The position numbers and the translations under genes were made by a program. Shown here one piece after another: positions 1 to 9,113 of a DNA stretch of 48,576 bases; the first letter of the stretch is position 1, and each line of letters opens with the position of its first letter. The notes below the pieces were generated by a model that was given only the letters and a program-made list of their open reading frames with translations, had not been told where the DNA came from and did not search any database. The stretch is from an uncultured Mycobacteriaceae bacterium (GTDB taxonomy: Bacteria; Actinomycetota; Actinomycetes; Mycobacteriales; Mycobacteriaceae), in NCBI GenBank assembly GCA_902826815.1, contig CADEGF010000055.1, positions 1 through 48,576 on the forward strand, written 5' to 3'.

Positions 1-62
1 AAAAGAAGCAGCCTGACCGATGTTGCACTAACCACTTGACATTGCCTCGCACTTCCACGCCG

Positions 63-152
63 TCAGCGCAGTCTCGATGCGGTTTGGCGGTGGGCCCGCT
101 CGACTTCCACCGGATGGGGGTACACCAACTCGCTGATCGGTAGTCACCGTCG
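63..152 (-). pseudogene. Remnant of the 3' end of a FUSC-family transporter gene
   Basis: Read on the minus strand, this stretch encodes ELVYPHPVEVERAHR. That is the exact C-terminus of the FUSC protein encoded at 3529-5691 except for a two-residue (6-bp) deletion. The nucleotide match runs from about 87 to 139 against 3532-3588 and is visibly high. The original stop has been lost, so the frame runs on for seven more codons to a TGA at 63-65. A stop codon lies just upstream in the same frame, so no full gene can be read. I infer a decayed duplicate or recombination scar; the rest of that gene copy may lie outside the window or be gone. Confidence 0.6.
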
Positions 153-467
153 ATTTGCTCATCGTCGCCGCTGCCGTGCTGACCGCCGTTATCCGGGCCT
201 TAATCGACGAGCTACGCCGAAGTTAACCGGTGAGTAACCAGCAGGGCCGTGCATCAACCCATATTGCCAAGATATAAGGTGATCATCACCTGGAACACCC
301 TGCCGCAGTCACCTCCAAAAAATTTGCGGAACTACTGACGGCCTCGTGAAATCGCGCGCATAATCCACCTAACGTCAGGAGCCGGGGCGGATTCGCTGAA
401 CGTCGGCCGCTGGTCACGGGACTGACGGAAGCGACGAACTTTCACGCGCCCGAAGGACCGACCCGAC
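153..467. other. Intergenic region with no supportable gene
   Basis: No convincing gene is present here. A short open frame (137-226, plus strand) encodes a hydrophobic stretch followed by a charged end (LIVAAAVLTAVIRALIDEL), but it has no ATG and no ribosome-binding site, so it may be another gene relic. The only strong local signal is the palindrome at 277-291, listed separately. The SD-like GAAGGA at 451-456 serves the gene starting at 468. Confidence 0.4.
277..291. promoter_or_regulatory. 15-bp perfect palindrome, possible operator
   Basis: AGGTGAT-C-ATCACCT is a perfect inverted repeat with one central base, in AT-richer intergenic DNA 176 bp before the gene at 468. Its size and symmetry fit a dimeric repressor site. 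No matching regulator is identified, and no second copy was noticed in the window. Confidence 0.35.
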
Positions 468-2501
468 ATGACCGCCAGCTCCGAAGGACTGCAGCAGCCC
501 GGTGGAGTGGAGATGCGCGTCCACGGTGTGGGCGACCACGGGGTGTTCAGCGCGCTCGGACGGCCGGTCTACACGGGGACGATTGCCGACCGGGTACGCA
601 TCGGCGGTTTGCCGCTGATTCCCAAGCATGAGTTGAAGCTGATCCATTGGAGCAGGCCGAGCAGGCGGATCACCCGGAACTTGAGCTGGTACCTGGCGTA
701 CCCGTTCACGGTGGTCAACATGGCAGGCTTCATGGGCCCGGAACGCAGCGAGTACCGCGCCGAAAAGCGACTGTGGTGGTTCATGCGGACCGCCATCGTG
801 GTCTCCGGCCTCATGATGACGTCGGCGATGGCGATGTGGATGTCCGTTGTCCTCGAGACCGCATGGCGGCTGCTCGGTGGCGTACCGAGCGGACTTGCAG
901 GCGTTCTCCAGTGCGTCCTTGGCCCGTCCTTGCTTGTCGGTGTCGTCGTGAACCGGATGCTTCGCGGCCGGCCGCTCGTCGATCGGGGAAGCCGCGGGGT
1001 CGCACTCCTCACCGTCGGGGTGCTGCTCGGCACCGCCGGCTTTCTAGCGGGTAGAGCCGCCACCGGGAACGGCTTGCTCGACTCCGGTGTGGCAGGTGTT
1101 GGTGACCCGATGGTCGTCATGGTCGGTGCCACCACCCTGGCCGCGTGGGGTTTCGGAATCACGCTGTGCTGGATCGCGTGGCGGGCGGAGCGCAGCCGAA
1201 AAAGGAACGGCCGCCCGAGCTATCCAGCGATCCCGGACCGCACCGCGCTGGCCGGCGCGGGAATGCTGATCGTGTTCGCCGTGGTGATACTCCACACCGC
1301 GGGGTCCGGTCTCCGACTGGTTCTGCAGACGATCCTCAAGTACACACCGCCGGTGATCGAGCGGCGGGTAGAGGCCCGCGTCGGCGCGGAAGCCGCGGCG
1401 GATGGCCGCTTCGACCATGTGCTGCCGATCGATCTGATCCCCGTGATCTTCGTGGTGATGGCGGCGGTCTTCGGCGCGCTCGTCTGGCGGGAGTACCGGC
1501 GTCGTAAGCCGATAGGCGCCATCGGCGCCCTCCGGCCGCACGACTTCAAGGAGCCGGTCGGAAGTCATGTGCTGTTGCGGGACACCCACGAGTTCCTCGG
1601 TCGCACGGGGGTTGTCCTGTTGCTCGCCTCGCTCGGCCTGTGGGTCGCGTTGACCGCACTGATGGTGGCGGCTTCGGATGGCCGCTGGGATATCGCCGAA
1701 TGGCTCACTCCGCTGTTCGTCATCCTCAAGACCACGGGCCTGCTCCTCGTCGTCGCGATCGTCGTTCGCAGGCCGGAACGGACCGCGGAGCGCGCCAGGC
1801 GGGTACTGGAATCGTTCGCCGACGTGGCCGGGTTCTGGGCGCCCGAACTTCATCCACTGGCAGGCGCGTCCTACCGGCTTCCAGTGCTGCGCGGACTCCG
1901 TCGAGGTGTGCGGGATGTTCGGACGGGTGAGCCGCGCAAGCCGATTGCGCTCGTCGGACACTCCCAGGGCGCCGTCATCTGTGCATGGTTCATCAGGGGC
2001 GGACACTGGCAGGAGAAACCGTCGGAGAATTACTCCGACGAACACGCACTGGCGATGCGCATGAACGACCGTGAAGAGTCCGATCGCATCGCGTTGTTCA
2101 CCTGTGGCTCGCCGCTGGGCTCGCTGTACCGTACGTTCTTCCCTCGCTACTTCAACGAGGATTTCTTCACGACGGCGGCGAGGAAGTCACACGGAAACGT
2201 CTGGCACAACTACTGGCGTAAGACCGACCCCTTCTCCGCGCGGCTCAACCGCGGCACCGGGGCGGGAGTCGACCATCCGCAGGTCCGCGACATCGATGTC
2301 ACCGAGTTCGAGCACGAGCTGACCAAGGGGCACTACGAGTACTGGCAGGAAGGTCGCGTCAGGCGGGATATCGAGGAGTACTTCGCTTCGTTCGGTGTGC
2401 TCGACAAGACGCGCCGGCCAGCGACGGAAAGCGGCAGCATGCAGCGCAGGCTGCGAGGGTTGAAGGTCGTGCTACCTCGGCTGCACCTGCACGGGAATTA
2501 A
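468..2501 (+). CDS. Large multi-pass membrane protein with a lipase-like GHSQG motif
   Basis: This 677-residue protein is of unrecognised family. The N-terminus carries an RVHGVGDHG segment of the kind found at the start of alpha/beta-hydrolase-type proteins. Several hydrophobic segments follow between roughly residues 100 and 440. The C-terminal third contains ALVGHSQGA, with Ser499 in a nucleophile-elbow GxSxG context, and a later TCGSPLGSLYR segment. This resembles a membrane-anchored serine hydrolase whose catalytic fold is split around inserted helices. The start at 468 follows GAAGGA (451-456); an internal ATG at 513 is an alternative. Catalytic Asp and His residues cannot be assigned by eye. 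The gene stands alone, with pirin 27 bp downstream across a palindrome. An esterase or lipase-like role is inference only. Confidence 0.75.
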   Translation: MTASSEGLQQPGGVEMRVHGVGDHGVFSALGRPVYTGTIADRVRIGGLPLIPKHELKLIHWSRPSRRITRNLSWYLAYPFTVVNMAGFMGPERSEYRAEKRLWWFMRTAIVVSGLMMTSAMAMWMSVVLETAWRLLGGVPSGLAGVLQCVLGPSLLVGVVVNRMLRGRPLVDRGSRGVALLTVGVLLGTAGFLAGRAATGNGLLDSGVAGVGDPMVVMVGATTLAAWGFGITLCWIAWRAERSRKRNGRPSYPAIPDRTALAGAGMLIVFAVVILHTAGSGLRLVLQTILKYTPPVIERRVEARVGAEAAADGRFDHVLPIDLIPVIFVVMAAVFGALVWREYRRRKPIGAIGALRPHDFKEPVGSHVLLRDTHEFLGRTGVVLLLASLGLWVALTALMVAASDGRWDIAEWLTPLFVILKTTGLLLVVAIVVRRPERTAERARRVLESFADVAGFWAPELHPLAGASYRLPVLRGLRRGVRDVRTGEPRKPIALVGHSQGAVICAWFIRGGHWQEKPSENYSDEHALAMRMNDREESDRIALFTCGSPLGSLYRTFFPRYFNEDFFTTAARKSHGNVWHNYWRKTDPFSARLNRGTGAGVDHPQVRDIDVTEFEHELTKGHYEYWQEGRVRRDIEEYFASFGVLDKTRRPATESGSMQRRLRGLKVVLPRLHLHGN

Positions 2502-2502
2502 T

Positions 2503-2516
2503 CGGACCGCGGTCCG
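2503..2516. promoter_or_regulatory. 14-bp perfect palindrome before the pirin gene
   Basis: CGGACCGCGGTCCG is perfectly self-complementary. It begins one base after the stop of the upstream gene and ends 12 bp before the pirin ATG. It could be a TetR-type operator over the pirin promoter or leader. A terminator hairpin is less likely because the palindrome has no loop and no T-run. Confidence 0.4.
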
Positions 2517-2528
2517 GTTCTATCCGGC

Positions 2529-3509
2529 ATGCCTGCTATCACAGCTGACACATTGACATTGCCGAGGCTTTCAGCGCCTGCGGCAGCCGAAATCGAGCGG
2601 CCCGTCCGCGCCATCACCACCGGCCCACGCGGTTACGAGGGGGAGGGCTTCCCCGTCGTGCGCGCCTTCGCCGGTGTGAGCACCGCCGACCTCGACCCGT
2701 TCGTGCACATGGACCAGATGGGTGAGGTCGAATACCAGCCCGGCGAACCGAAGGGCACGGACTGGCATCCACACCGCGGGTTCGAAACCGTCACCTACAT
2801 GATCGACGGCCGCTTCGCCCACCAGGACAGCCACGGCGGAGGTGGACTGATCACCGACGGCGCCACTCAATGGATGACCGCAGGCTCCGGCATCCTTCAC
2901 ATCGAGACTCCGCCCGCCGAACTCGTCGAGAGTGGCGGCACATTCCACGGCATCCAGTTGTGGGTGAACCTGCCGAGCAAGGACAAGTTCGCGACGCCGC
3001 GGTACCAGTCCATCGAGGGCAACGAGGTCAAGCTGCTGTCGTCCGAGGACGGCGGAGCCCTTGTTCGCGTCATCGCAGGCGATGTCGACAGCTCAGAAGG
3101 AACCCGGCACGGACCTGGATTGACACACACTCCGATCACGCTGGCGCACAGCACTATCGAGCCCGGTGCGCAGCTCAGCCTGCCGTGGAACCGCGACTTC
3201 AACGCACTCGTGTACGTGCTGTCGGGCCGCGGCACCGTCGGCCCGGTCGGGCACCCGATACAGGAGGGCCAGCTCGCAGTGTTCGGGCCTGGTGACCGCA
3301 TCACGGTCGCTGCGGAGCGGGGTCAAGAGTCGCGTAGACCCGCTTTGGAAGTCTTGATCCTGGGCGGCAAGCCGATCCGCGAACCCGTCGTCGCCTACGG
3401 CCCGTTCGTGATGAACTCCAAGGCCGAACTGGTCAAGGCGCTCGAGGACTACAACGCAGGGAGGTTCGGCGCCATCCCGCCGAATGCCTTGATGCCGCAC
3501 CGCATCTGA
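2529..3509 (+). CDS. Pirin family protein (bicupin)
   Basis: This is a 326-residue protein of the pirin family, iron-binding two-cupin proteins; some bacterial members act as quercetinases or redox sensors. The N-terminal cupin has the family metal signature: DWHPHRGFETVTY supplies His80 and His82, and TAGSGILHIET supplies His124 and Glu126. The middle and C-terminal parts (about 160-300) form the second cupin, with LPWNRDFNALVYVLSGRG. Length is typical of the longer actinobacterial pirins. The ATG at 2529 lies just after the 2503-2516 palindrome, so it may have its own controlled promoter. Substrate is unknown. It converges with the FUSC gene, 19 bp away. Confidence 0.9.
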   Translation: MPAITADTLTLPRLSAPAAAEIERPVRAITTGPRGYEGEGFPVVRAFAGVSTADLDPFVHMDQMGEVEYQPGEPKGTDWHPHRGFETVTYMIDGRFAHQDSHGGGGLITDGATQWMTAGSGILHIETPPAELVESGGTFHGIQLWVNLPSKDKFATPRYQSIEGNEVKLLSSEDGGALVRVIAGDVDSSEGTRHGPGLTHTPITLAHSTIEPGAQLSLPWNRDFNALVYVLSGRGTVGPVGHPIQEGQLAVFGPGDRITVAAERGQESRRPALEVLILGGKPIREPVVAYGPFVMNSKAELVKALEDYNAGRFGAIPPNALMPHRI

Positions 3510-3528
3510 CGCACTAGTCGCCTCGGAA

Positions 3529-5691
3529 CTAGCGGTGCGCCCGCTCCACTTCCACCGGATGCGGGTACACCAGTTCCAACTCGCCGATCGCGGCCGCCAC
3601 CGTCACCAATGGCATGGCGGCCGCGACCGCCAAGTCGTCTCCGCTCGACTCGACCCGAAGCGCCAGCACGAACTCCTCGCCGATCGGCGCCCAGTCGCCG
3701 CCGGTGCCGATCTCGCCAGACAACCGGTCACGGATCGCGCCGGCATGATGCTCCAGCACCTCGCGCACTCTCGGATACGTGCCGAGTGGCGGCGGGGTGG
3801 GGATGTCGGTGATGAGGTCAGCGGATGCCCGCACCCGGATAGCCCGGTTGAACGCCCGCACGATCGGCCCGCGGAAGTCCGTCTCCCCACCGCCCTCGGA
3901 AAGATATTGCCGCACAGCATCATCGGCTACCCGCGACGCCGCGATCGAATCGTGAGTCAGCGTGGCCAGCTTGTCGGTCATGTGTTCGTAGGCGCCGCGG
4001 GTGATCCGCAGTACCGCCGCCTCGAGATACCTCGCGAACACGTTTCGGGCGGACTCGACCGCCGCCTCGGCCGACGCGGTCGCGCCCCGCGGCCACAACA
4101 GCAGCGACACCACCACACCCACGAGGGCGCCGACGATCACGTCCTCGACCCGGATCAGGCCGACGCTCCACCCGGTCGGCACGATCAGGTTGAAGAAGAT
4201 CAGCACCATCATCGTGAACGCGGCCTGTCCGGCGGTGAACGACGCGATTTCGGGGACGAACGCCGAGCCGAAAATCACCAACGGCATCAGGATCCACAGC
4301 ACCGCCGGGTCGACGCCGACCACGCTGATCAACGCCGCGCCGAGGACGAACCCGATGCCGGTGCCCAGCACGGCGCGCAGCATCTTCGTGCCCGTGGTGA
4401 GCGCACTGCTGCGCAGCACCGACAAGGCGCCGAGCACCACCCAGAATCCGTGCTCGACCGGGAACACGTGGGTGATCGCGACCGCCAGCGCCAGCCCGAT
4501 ACCGGTACGAAGCGCATTGCGCACCGCAACCGATCGGCCGCCGAGGAAGCTCGTCGTCGTGGTCGACACCGCGGCGCTGACCGGCATCAGCCTGTCCGTC
4601 GCGGTCGTCTCGGGCATGCCAAGACCCAGTGTCCTGGCCCATACCGGACGGGCATCGGCTGCGGCGGCCGCCGCGATCACCCTTCCGGTCGCGCCGATGG
4701 TCGCCGCGATGGTGCGTCGGTTCAGCAGCCGGTGCCCGATGGCGACCGCCGCATCGTCGTCGGGTGCGCCGAGGATCGCTTCGACGTCCTGTCGGTAGCG
4801 TCCTCGTGCGACCGAACGCAGGTGGATCAGCGCCGCCTCTAGGTTCGCGCGGTCGGTGGTGCGGTCGCCGGCCCTGGTCTCTCGTAGTACCGCGGCCGAG
4901 CATCTCAGCACGCGCACACCAGGAGCCTGCATATCGCGCAGGCCGGGGCCGGCCTCGTCGCTGATCCGTTCGGCGAGCCATTCGAGGTCCTCGACCACGC
5001 GCACCAGCGCCCGACTGCCCGCGGACAGCCCGACCGGCCGGAAGTCGGCGCCGAGGAAGCTCTCCCGCAGCGCCAGCATCGTGGTGACCACATCGTCGCG
5101 GCTGGCCGCGCCTTCCAGTCGGTCGGCGAGCGCCGCGACGGCTGCTGCGGCGTGCCTGCGCAACTCGCCGTGGTGGCGGGGCGGTAGGACGAACAGCGCC
5201 GCCGGAACGCACACCGCAAGTGCGATGGCCCAGCCAAGCAGCCGCTCGTCGATAGGCCCCGGCGGCGTGCAGGCAGGCAGCACGAATGTCAGCAGCGTGG
5301 GCCGCTGGCCCGCCGCGATCGTCTCGCTGAGCACACCGGAGAACATCACCGCAACGCCGAGCACGAACATCAAACCGACCGCGAGCCACGGGTGCGGCGA
5401 AACCAGTGTGCCGAGCGTGATCAGGACCGCGCCGTTGATGCCGAGCCCCGTGTACGCCAACGCCCTGGTCGGCCTGTTGCCGGGGAAGTCCGCAAGCACC
5501 ATCAAGGCGAACGACCCGAAGATCGTGAACAACGGCGTCTGCGAGTTGCCCGCGACGGCGAAGCTGAGCGCGGCGGCAAGCGGGACGACCACCGCCGCGC
5601 GCACCGCGCGACGCAGCGCATCGAACTCGGGATCGCGTTCGTGAATGCGATCCGCCGCCCGCCGGACAAGGCCGGCCGGCGCGCTAATCAT
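3529..5691 (-). CDS. FUSC family membrane protein (aromatic-acid-exporter-like)
   Basis: This 720-residue protein has the layout of the fusaric acid resistance / aromatic acid exporter group: an N-terminal bundle of hydrophobic helices (about 30-165), a soluble domain (about 170-380), a second helical bundle with FLGGRSVAVRNALRTGIGLA (about 385-530), and a C-terminal soluble tail. Such proteins are thought to export aromatic acids or other organic anions; the substrate here is unknown. Its ATG at 5691 overlaps the stop of the upstream TetR gene by 8 bp, so the two form a translationally coupled operon in which the regulator probably senses the exported compound. A degraded copy of its 3' end lies at 63-152. 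Confidence 0.88.
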   Translation of the reverse strand: MISAPAGLVRRAADRIHERDPEFDALRRAVRAAVVVPLAAALSFAVAGNSQTPLFTIFGSFALMVLADFPGNRPTRALAYTGLGINGAVLITLGTLVSPHPWLAVGLMFVLGVAVMFSGVLSETIAAGQRPTLLTFVLPACTPPGPIDERLLGWAIALAVCVPAALFVLPPRHHGELRRHAAAAVAALADRLEGAASRDDVVTTMLALRESFLGADFRPVGLSAGSRALVRVVEDLEWLAERISDEAGPGLRDMQAPGVRVLRCSAAVLRETRAGDRTTDRANLEAALIHLRSVARGRYRQDVEAILGAPDDDAAVAIGHRLLNRRTIAATIGATGRVIAAAAAADARPVWARTLGLGMPETTATDRLMPVSAAVSTTTTSFLGGRSVAVRNALRTGIGLALAVAITHVFPVEHGFWVVLGALSVLRSSALTTGTKMLRAVLGTGIGFVLGAALISVVGVDPAVLWILMPLVIFGSAFVPEIASFTAGQAAFTMMVLIFFNLIVPTGWSVGLIRVEDVIVGALVGVVVSLLLWPRGATASAEAAVESARNVFARYLEAAVLRITRGAYEHMTDKLATLTHDSIAASRVADDAVRQYLSEGGGETDFRGPIVRAFNRAIRVRASADLITDIPTPPPLGTYPRVREVLEHHAGAIRDRLSGEIGTGGDWAPIGEEFVLALRVESSGDDLAVAAAMPLVTVAAAIGELELVYPHPVEVERAHR

Positions 5692-6250
5692 CCGTGGGCA
5701 CGGAGGCGAAACGCCCGCTGTCGAGTGCGTCGGTGAGCTGTTTGGAGATCCACGCCAGCGCGGCGGTGTCTTTCGGGAGGGTGGCCTGTTCGTGTCCGAC
5801 CAGGAGGTAGACGGCCCACCGCGCGAACATCGCCGCCTGATGGTGGTTCTGAAGGATCTCGCGCGCTGAGGAGTACATGATGTCGTAGCGCTGCTGGTCG
5901 ACCTTCACCTGGATGTCGTATACGTCGGGGTCAAGCGAGCTCCAGGCCCGGATCGCGCCCTCAGCGCCGTGCGGAAGCTCCAGACCGACCTGAATCAGGC
6001 TGTCGATGCGCCTGCGCGGATCGGTTTCGCTTTTCAGGAACTCGATGACGAGAACCGTTCGCTCCTCCATCCAGTTCTCGAGCAACTCGCGGGTGTAGGC
6101 AGGCCAACCGGAGAAGTAGTGATAGAACGAGCCCGTCGTGACGCCGAGGCGGTTGCACACCTCGGCGAGTTTCAATCCGCCGTAGCCGAGGTCGGACAGT
6201 ACATCGAGGCCAGTCTCGAAGTAAGCCTCACGCGAAACCACGCCTGCCAT
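5684..6250 (-). CDS. TetR/AcrR family transcriptional regulator, first gene of the TetR-FUSC operon
   Basis: This 188-residue protein has a TetR-type N-terminal helix-turn-helix (about residues 5-50), with the recognition region VCNRLGVTTGSFYHYFSG ending in the family FYHYF motif. The remaining helical part binds an unknown ligand. Its last codons overlap the start of the FUSC transporter gene by 8 bp, implying co-transcription and control of that transporter. The gene diverges from a second TetR gene (start 6422), and the 171-bp gap between them must hold both promoters. It contains no obvious strong palindrome. Confidence 0.9.
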   Translation of the reverse strand: MAGVVSREAYFETGLDVLSDLGYGGLKLAEVCNRLGVTTGSFYHYFSGWPAYTRELLENWMEERTVLVIEFLKSETDPRRRIDSLIQVGLELPHGAEGAIRAWSSLDPDVYDIQVKVDQQRYDIMYSSAREILQNHHQAAMFARWAVYLLVGHEQATLPKDTAALAWISKQLTDALDSGRFASVPTDD

Positions 6251-6421
6251 GTGTGGGAACCCTAGCCCTTGGCGCGGAATACGGCGTCGGGTCGAACATC
6301 TGCTTTTGGGATCCGCAGCAACCTCCGGCGAACGCGGCCCATTTCGACACTGTTTGCTGAACTGCCATTCAAAACGGGTGTTCTACAAAGCCTCTCGATG
6401 GCGTATGGCAAGATATTGACC

Positions 6422-7057
6422 ATGCCGCATACCGCGAGCAGGGGGCCAGGCCGTCCACCAGCAGCGAAGGCTGCCGAAACACGTGAGCGCATTTTGCGTG
6501 CCGCTCGAGAAGTGTTCAGCGAACTCGGGTACGACGCAGCCACTTTTCAGGCGATCGCAATCCGCGCCGATTTGACGCGCCCGGCGATCAATCACTATTT
6601 CGCGAGCAAACGGTTGCTGTACCGCGAAGTAGTCGAGCAGACCAATGCATTGGTGGTTAGCACGGGCATGGCGAAGGCCAACGGCCAGACCAGCCTGCTC
6701 GGCCGGCTGTCGGCGTTCTTCTCCGCGGCCATGCAGGCCGAAAGCGAGGATCGTTCGGCGGCAGCGTTTCTGGTGACCTCGGTGCTGGAGGGTCAGCGGC
6801 ACCCCGAGCTCCGCAGCGATGAGCACGACTCGATGAGGAACTCAAGGGCGTTCGTGTCGTGGGCGGTCAATGACGCGATCGAGAAGGGCGAGTTGACCAC
6901 CGACACCGACGTTCCGCAACTCGTCGAGATGCTCGTCGCGGTGATGTGGGGGATGGGCTTCTATGCGGGCTATGTCGGCTCGCACACCCAGCTCGAGGCC
7001 ATCGTCGACAAGCTCGAACTGCTGCTGGCCAACAAGCTCTGGAAGCTGGCCGAGTAG
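6422..7057 (+). CDS. TetR/AcrR family regulator (Rv0144-like position)
   Basis: This TetR-type regulator has 211 residues from the chosen ATG at 6422. The N-terminus GPGRPPAAKAAETRERIL leads into a helix-turn-helix ending in RPAINHYFASKRLLYREVV. The frame is open upstream to 6269, with another ATG at 6398. I chose 6422 because the basic GRP-type tail typically starts such proteins and nothing upstream looks conserved. There is no SD. An AT-rich GATATT about 6 bp before the ATG suggests a leaderless or nearly leaderless message. It precedes two SAM methyltransferases, as Rv0144 does in M. tuberculosis (from memory), so it may regulate them. Confidence 0.85.
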   Translation: MPHTASRGPGRPPAAKAAETRERILRAAREVFSELGYDAATFQAIAIRADLTRPAINHYFASKRLLYREVVEQTNALVVSTGMAKANGQTSLLGRLSAFFSAAMQAESEDRSAAAFLVTSVLEGQRHPELRSDEHDSMRNSRAFVSWAVNDAIEKGELTTDTDVPQLVEMLVAVMWGMGFYAGYVGSHTQLEAIVDKLELLLANKLWKLAE

Positions 7058-7094
7058 CCCTGGCTGGCAATTGCCTGCGTGACCTGGGGTGACG

Positions 7095-7132
7095 TCTACC
7101 ACAAATGCATGTAGATCGGCTAAGTTTCTTAG
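7095..7132. promoter_or_regulatory. Two small inverted repeats before the first methyltransferase
   Basis: TCTAC (7095-7099) pairs with GTAGA (7111-7115), and CTAAG (7120-7124) pairs with CTTAG (7128-7132), just before the ATG at 7137. They may be TetR operator half-sites overlapping the promoter; TAAGTT at 7121-7126 fits a mycobacterial TANNNT -10 element. Arms are only 5 bp, so the call is weak. Confidence 0.25.
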
Positions 7133-7136
7133 TAGC

Positions 7137-8096
7137 ATGGCGTACGACATGACTGATCTACATGAAAACCCCACAGCCCGCACCGACGGTGACAGCTGGG
7201 AAATCACCGAAAGCGTCGGCGCCACCGCACTCGGTGTCGCCGCCGCCCGTGCCGTCGAGACAGCCCGCGACGATGCGCTGATCCGCGATGAGTTCGCCTA
7301 CCTTCTGGTGTCGTCAGCCGGGCCGGAGTGGGCCCAGATGGCCAGCAGCGACCCCGCATGGCTCGCCGACGATGAGGAGTTCCGCCAACTCCACGACATG
7401 TCCCGCGACTACCAGGCCGTGCGCACCCACTACTTCGACGAGTTCTTCCACGCCGCGATGCGAACGGGCATCCGCCAGGTGGTGATCCTCGCCGCAGGCC
7501 TGGATTCGCGCGCCTACCGACTGGATTGGCCCGCGGGCACCACCGTTTTCGAGATCGACCAGCCCAAGGTGCTGGAGTACAAGACCTCCACGCTGAACGC
7601 GCACGGGGCCGACCCAAAGGCCCGTCGCATCCCGGTCGCGGTCGATCTCCGCGATGACTGGCCCGCGGCGCTGACCGGTGCGGGCTTCGACCCGGCACGG
7701 CCGACGGCGTGGTTGGCCGAGGGACTGCTGCCCTATCTGCCGCCGGATGCACAGGACCGGCTCTTCGAGCTCGTCACCACCCACAGCGCGGCGGGCAGCC
7801 AGATCGCCGTCGAGGCGTTCAGCATGGACCTGACGGATCAGGCCGAGCAGGAAAGAACCGCCCGCCGCGAGCGCACCGCTCGGATGCGGGAGCGCTCCGG
7901 CATCGACATCGACGTCGACACATTGACCTACGCCGACGCCAACCGAGCGGACGCGGCAGGTTGGCTGACGGAGCACGGCTGGCATGTCGATGCGGTGCCG
8001 AGCGAGGTCGAGATGACACGGCTGGGCAGGCAGGCACCCGACTACGAAGCCGAAGAGATCGCCTCGAGCGTGCTGTTGCGCGCCGAGTTGACGTAA
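7137..8096 (+). CDS. Class I SAM-dependent methyltransferase (Rv0145-like)
   Basis: This is a member of the mycobacterial SAM methyltransferase family related to leucine carboxyl methyltransferases (UPF0677). Visible hallmarks are [15 protein letters not shown] near the N-terminus, the SAM-binding stretch [30 protein letters not shown], and [12 protein letters not shown]. The start is uncertain: the frame is open to a GTG at 7089, with ATGs at 7137 and 7149, and none has a good SD. It is followed 9 bp later by a paralogue at 8106, with near-identical motifs in the same order, so the pair arose by tandem duplication. The methyl acceptor is unknown. Confidence 0.88.
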   Translation: MAYDMTDLHENPTARTDGDSWEITESVGATALGVAAARAVETARDDALIRDEFAYLLVSSAGPEWAQMASSDPAWLADDEEFRQLHDMSRDYQAVRTHYFDEFFHAAMRTGIRQVVILAAGLDSRAYRLDWPAGTTVFEIDQPKVLEYKTSTLNAHGADPKARRIPVAVDLRDDWPAALTGAGFDPARPTAWLAEGLLPYLPPDAQDRLFELVTTHSAAGSQIAVEAFSMDLTDQAEQERTARRERTARMRERSGIDIDVDTLTYADANRADAAGWLTEHGWHVDAVPSEVEMTRLGRQAPDYEAEEIASSVLLRAELT

Positions 8097-9038
<942 letters not shown>

Positions 9039-9058
9039 GTCGGGCGGCTCTTGGCGGC

Positions 9059-9070
9059 CCAACCGGTTGG
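9059..9070. promoter_or_regulatory. 12-bp perfect palindrome before the aldehyde dehydrogenase
   Basis: CCAACCGGTTGG is self-complementary and lies 21 bp after the methyltransferase stop and 43 bp before the ATG of the ALDH gene. It is a plausible repressor site for an ALDH-SDR promoter. The AACNNGTT core resembles KstR sites, but the flanking bases do not match that motif. Confidence 0.35.
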
Positions 9071-9113
9071 TTAGGATCGGGTATTCCTCCTCGGGTCAGG
9101 AAGGACATCCGCC

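Noticed and set aside
3535-4842. 435-codon plus-strand open frame opposite the FUSC gene
   Set aside because: It is antisense to a clear transporter, rich in Arg, His and Gln as expected for a shadow frame in high-GC DNA, and has no recognisable domain.
9059-9070. KstR (cholesterol regulator) site
   Set aside because: The AACNNGTT core is present, but the outer T and A of the KstR motif are not, and no cholesterol genes are nearby.
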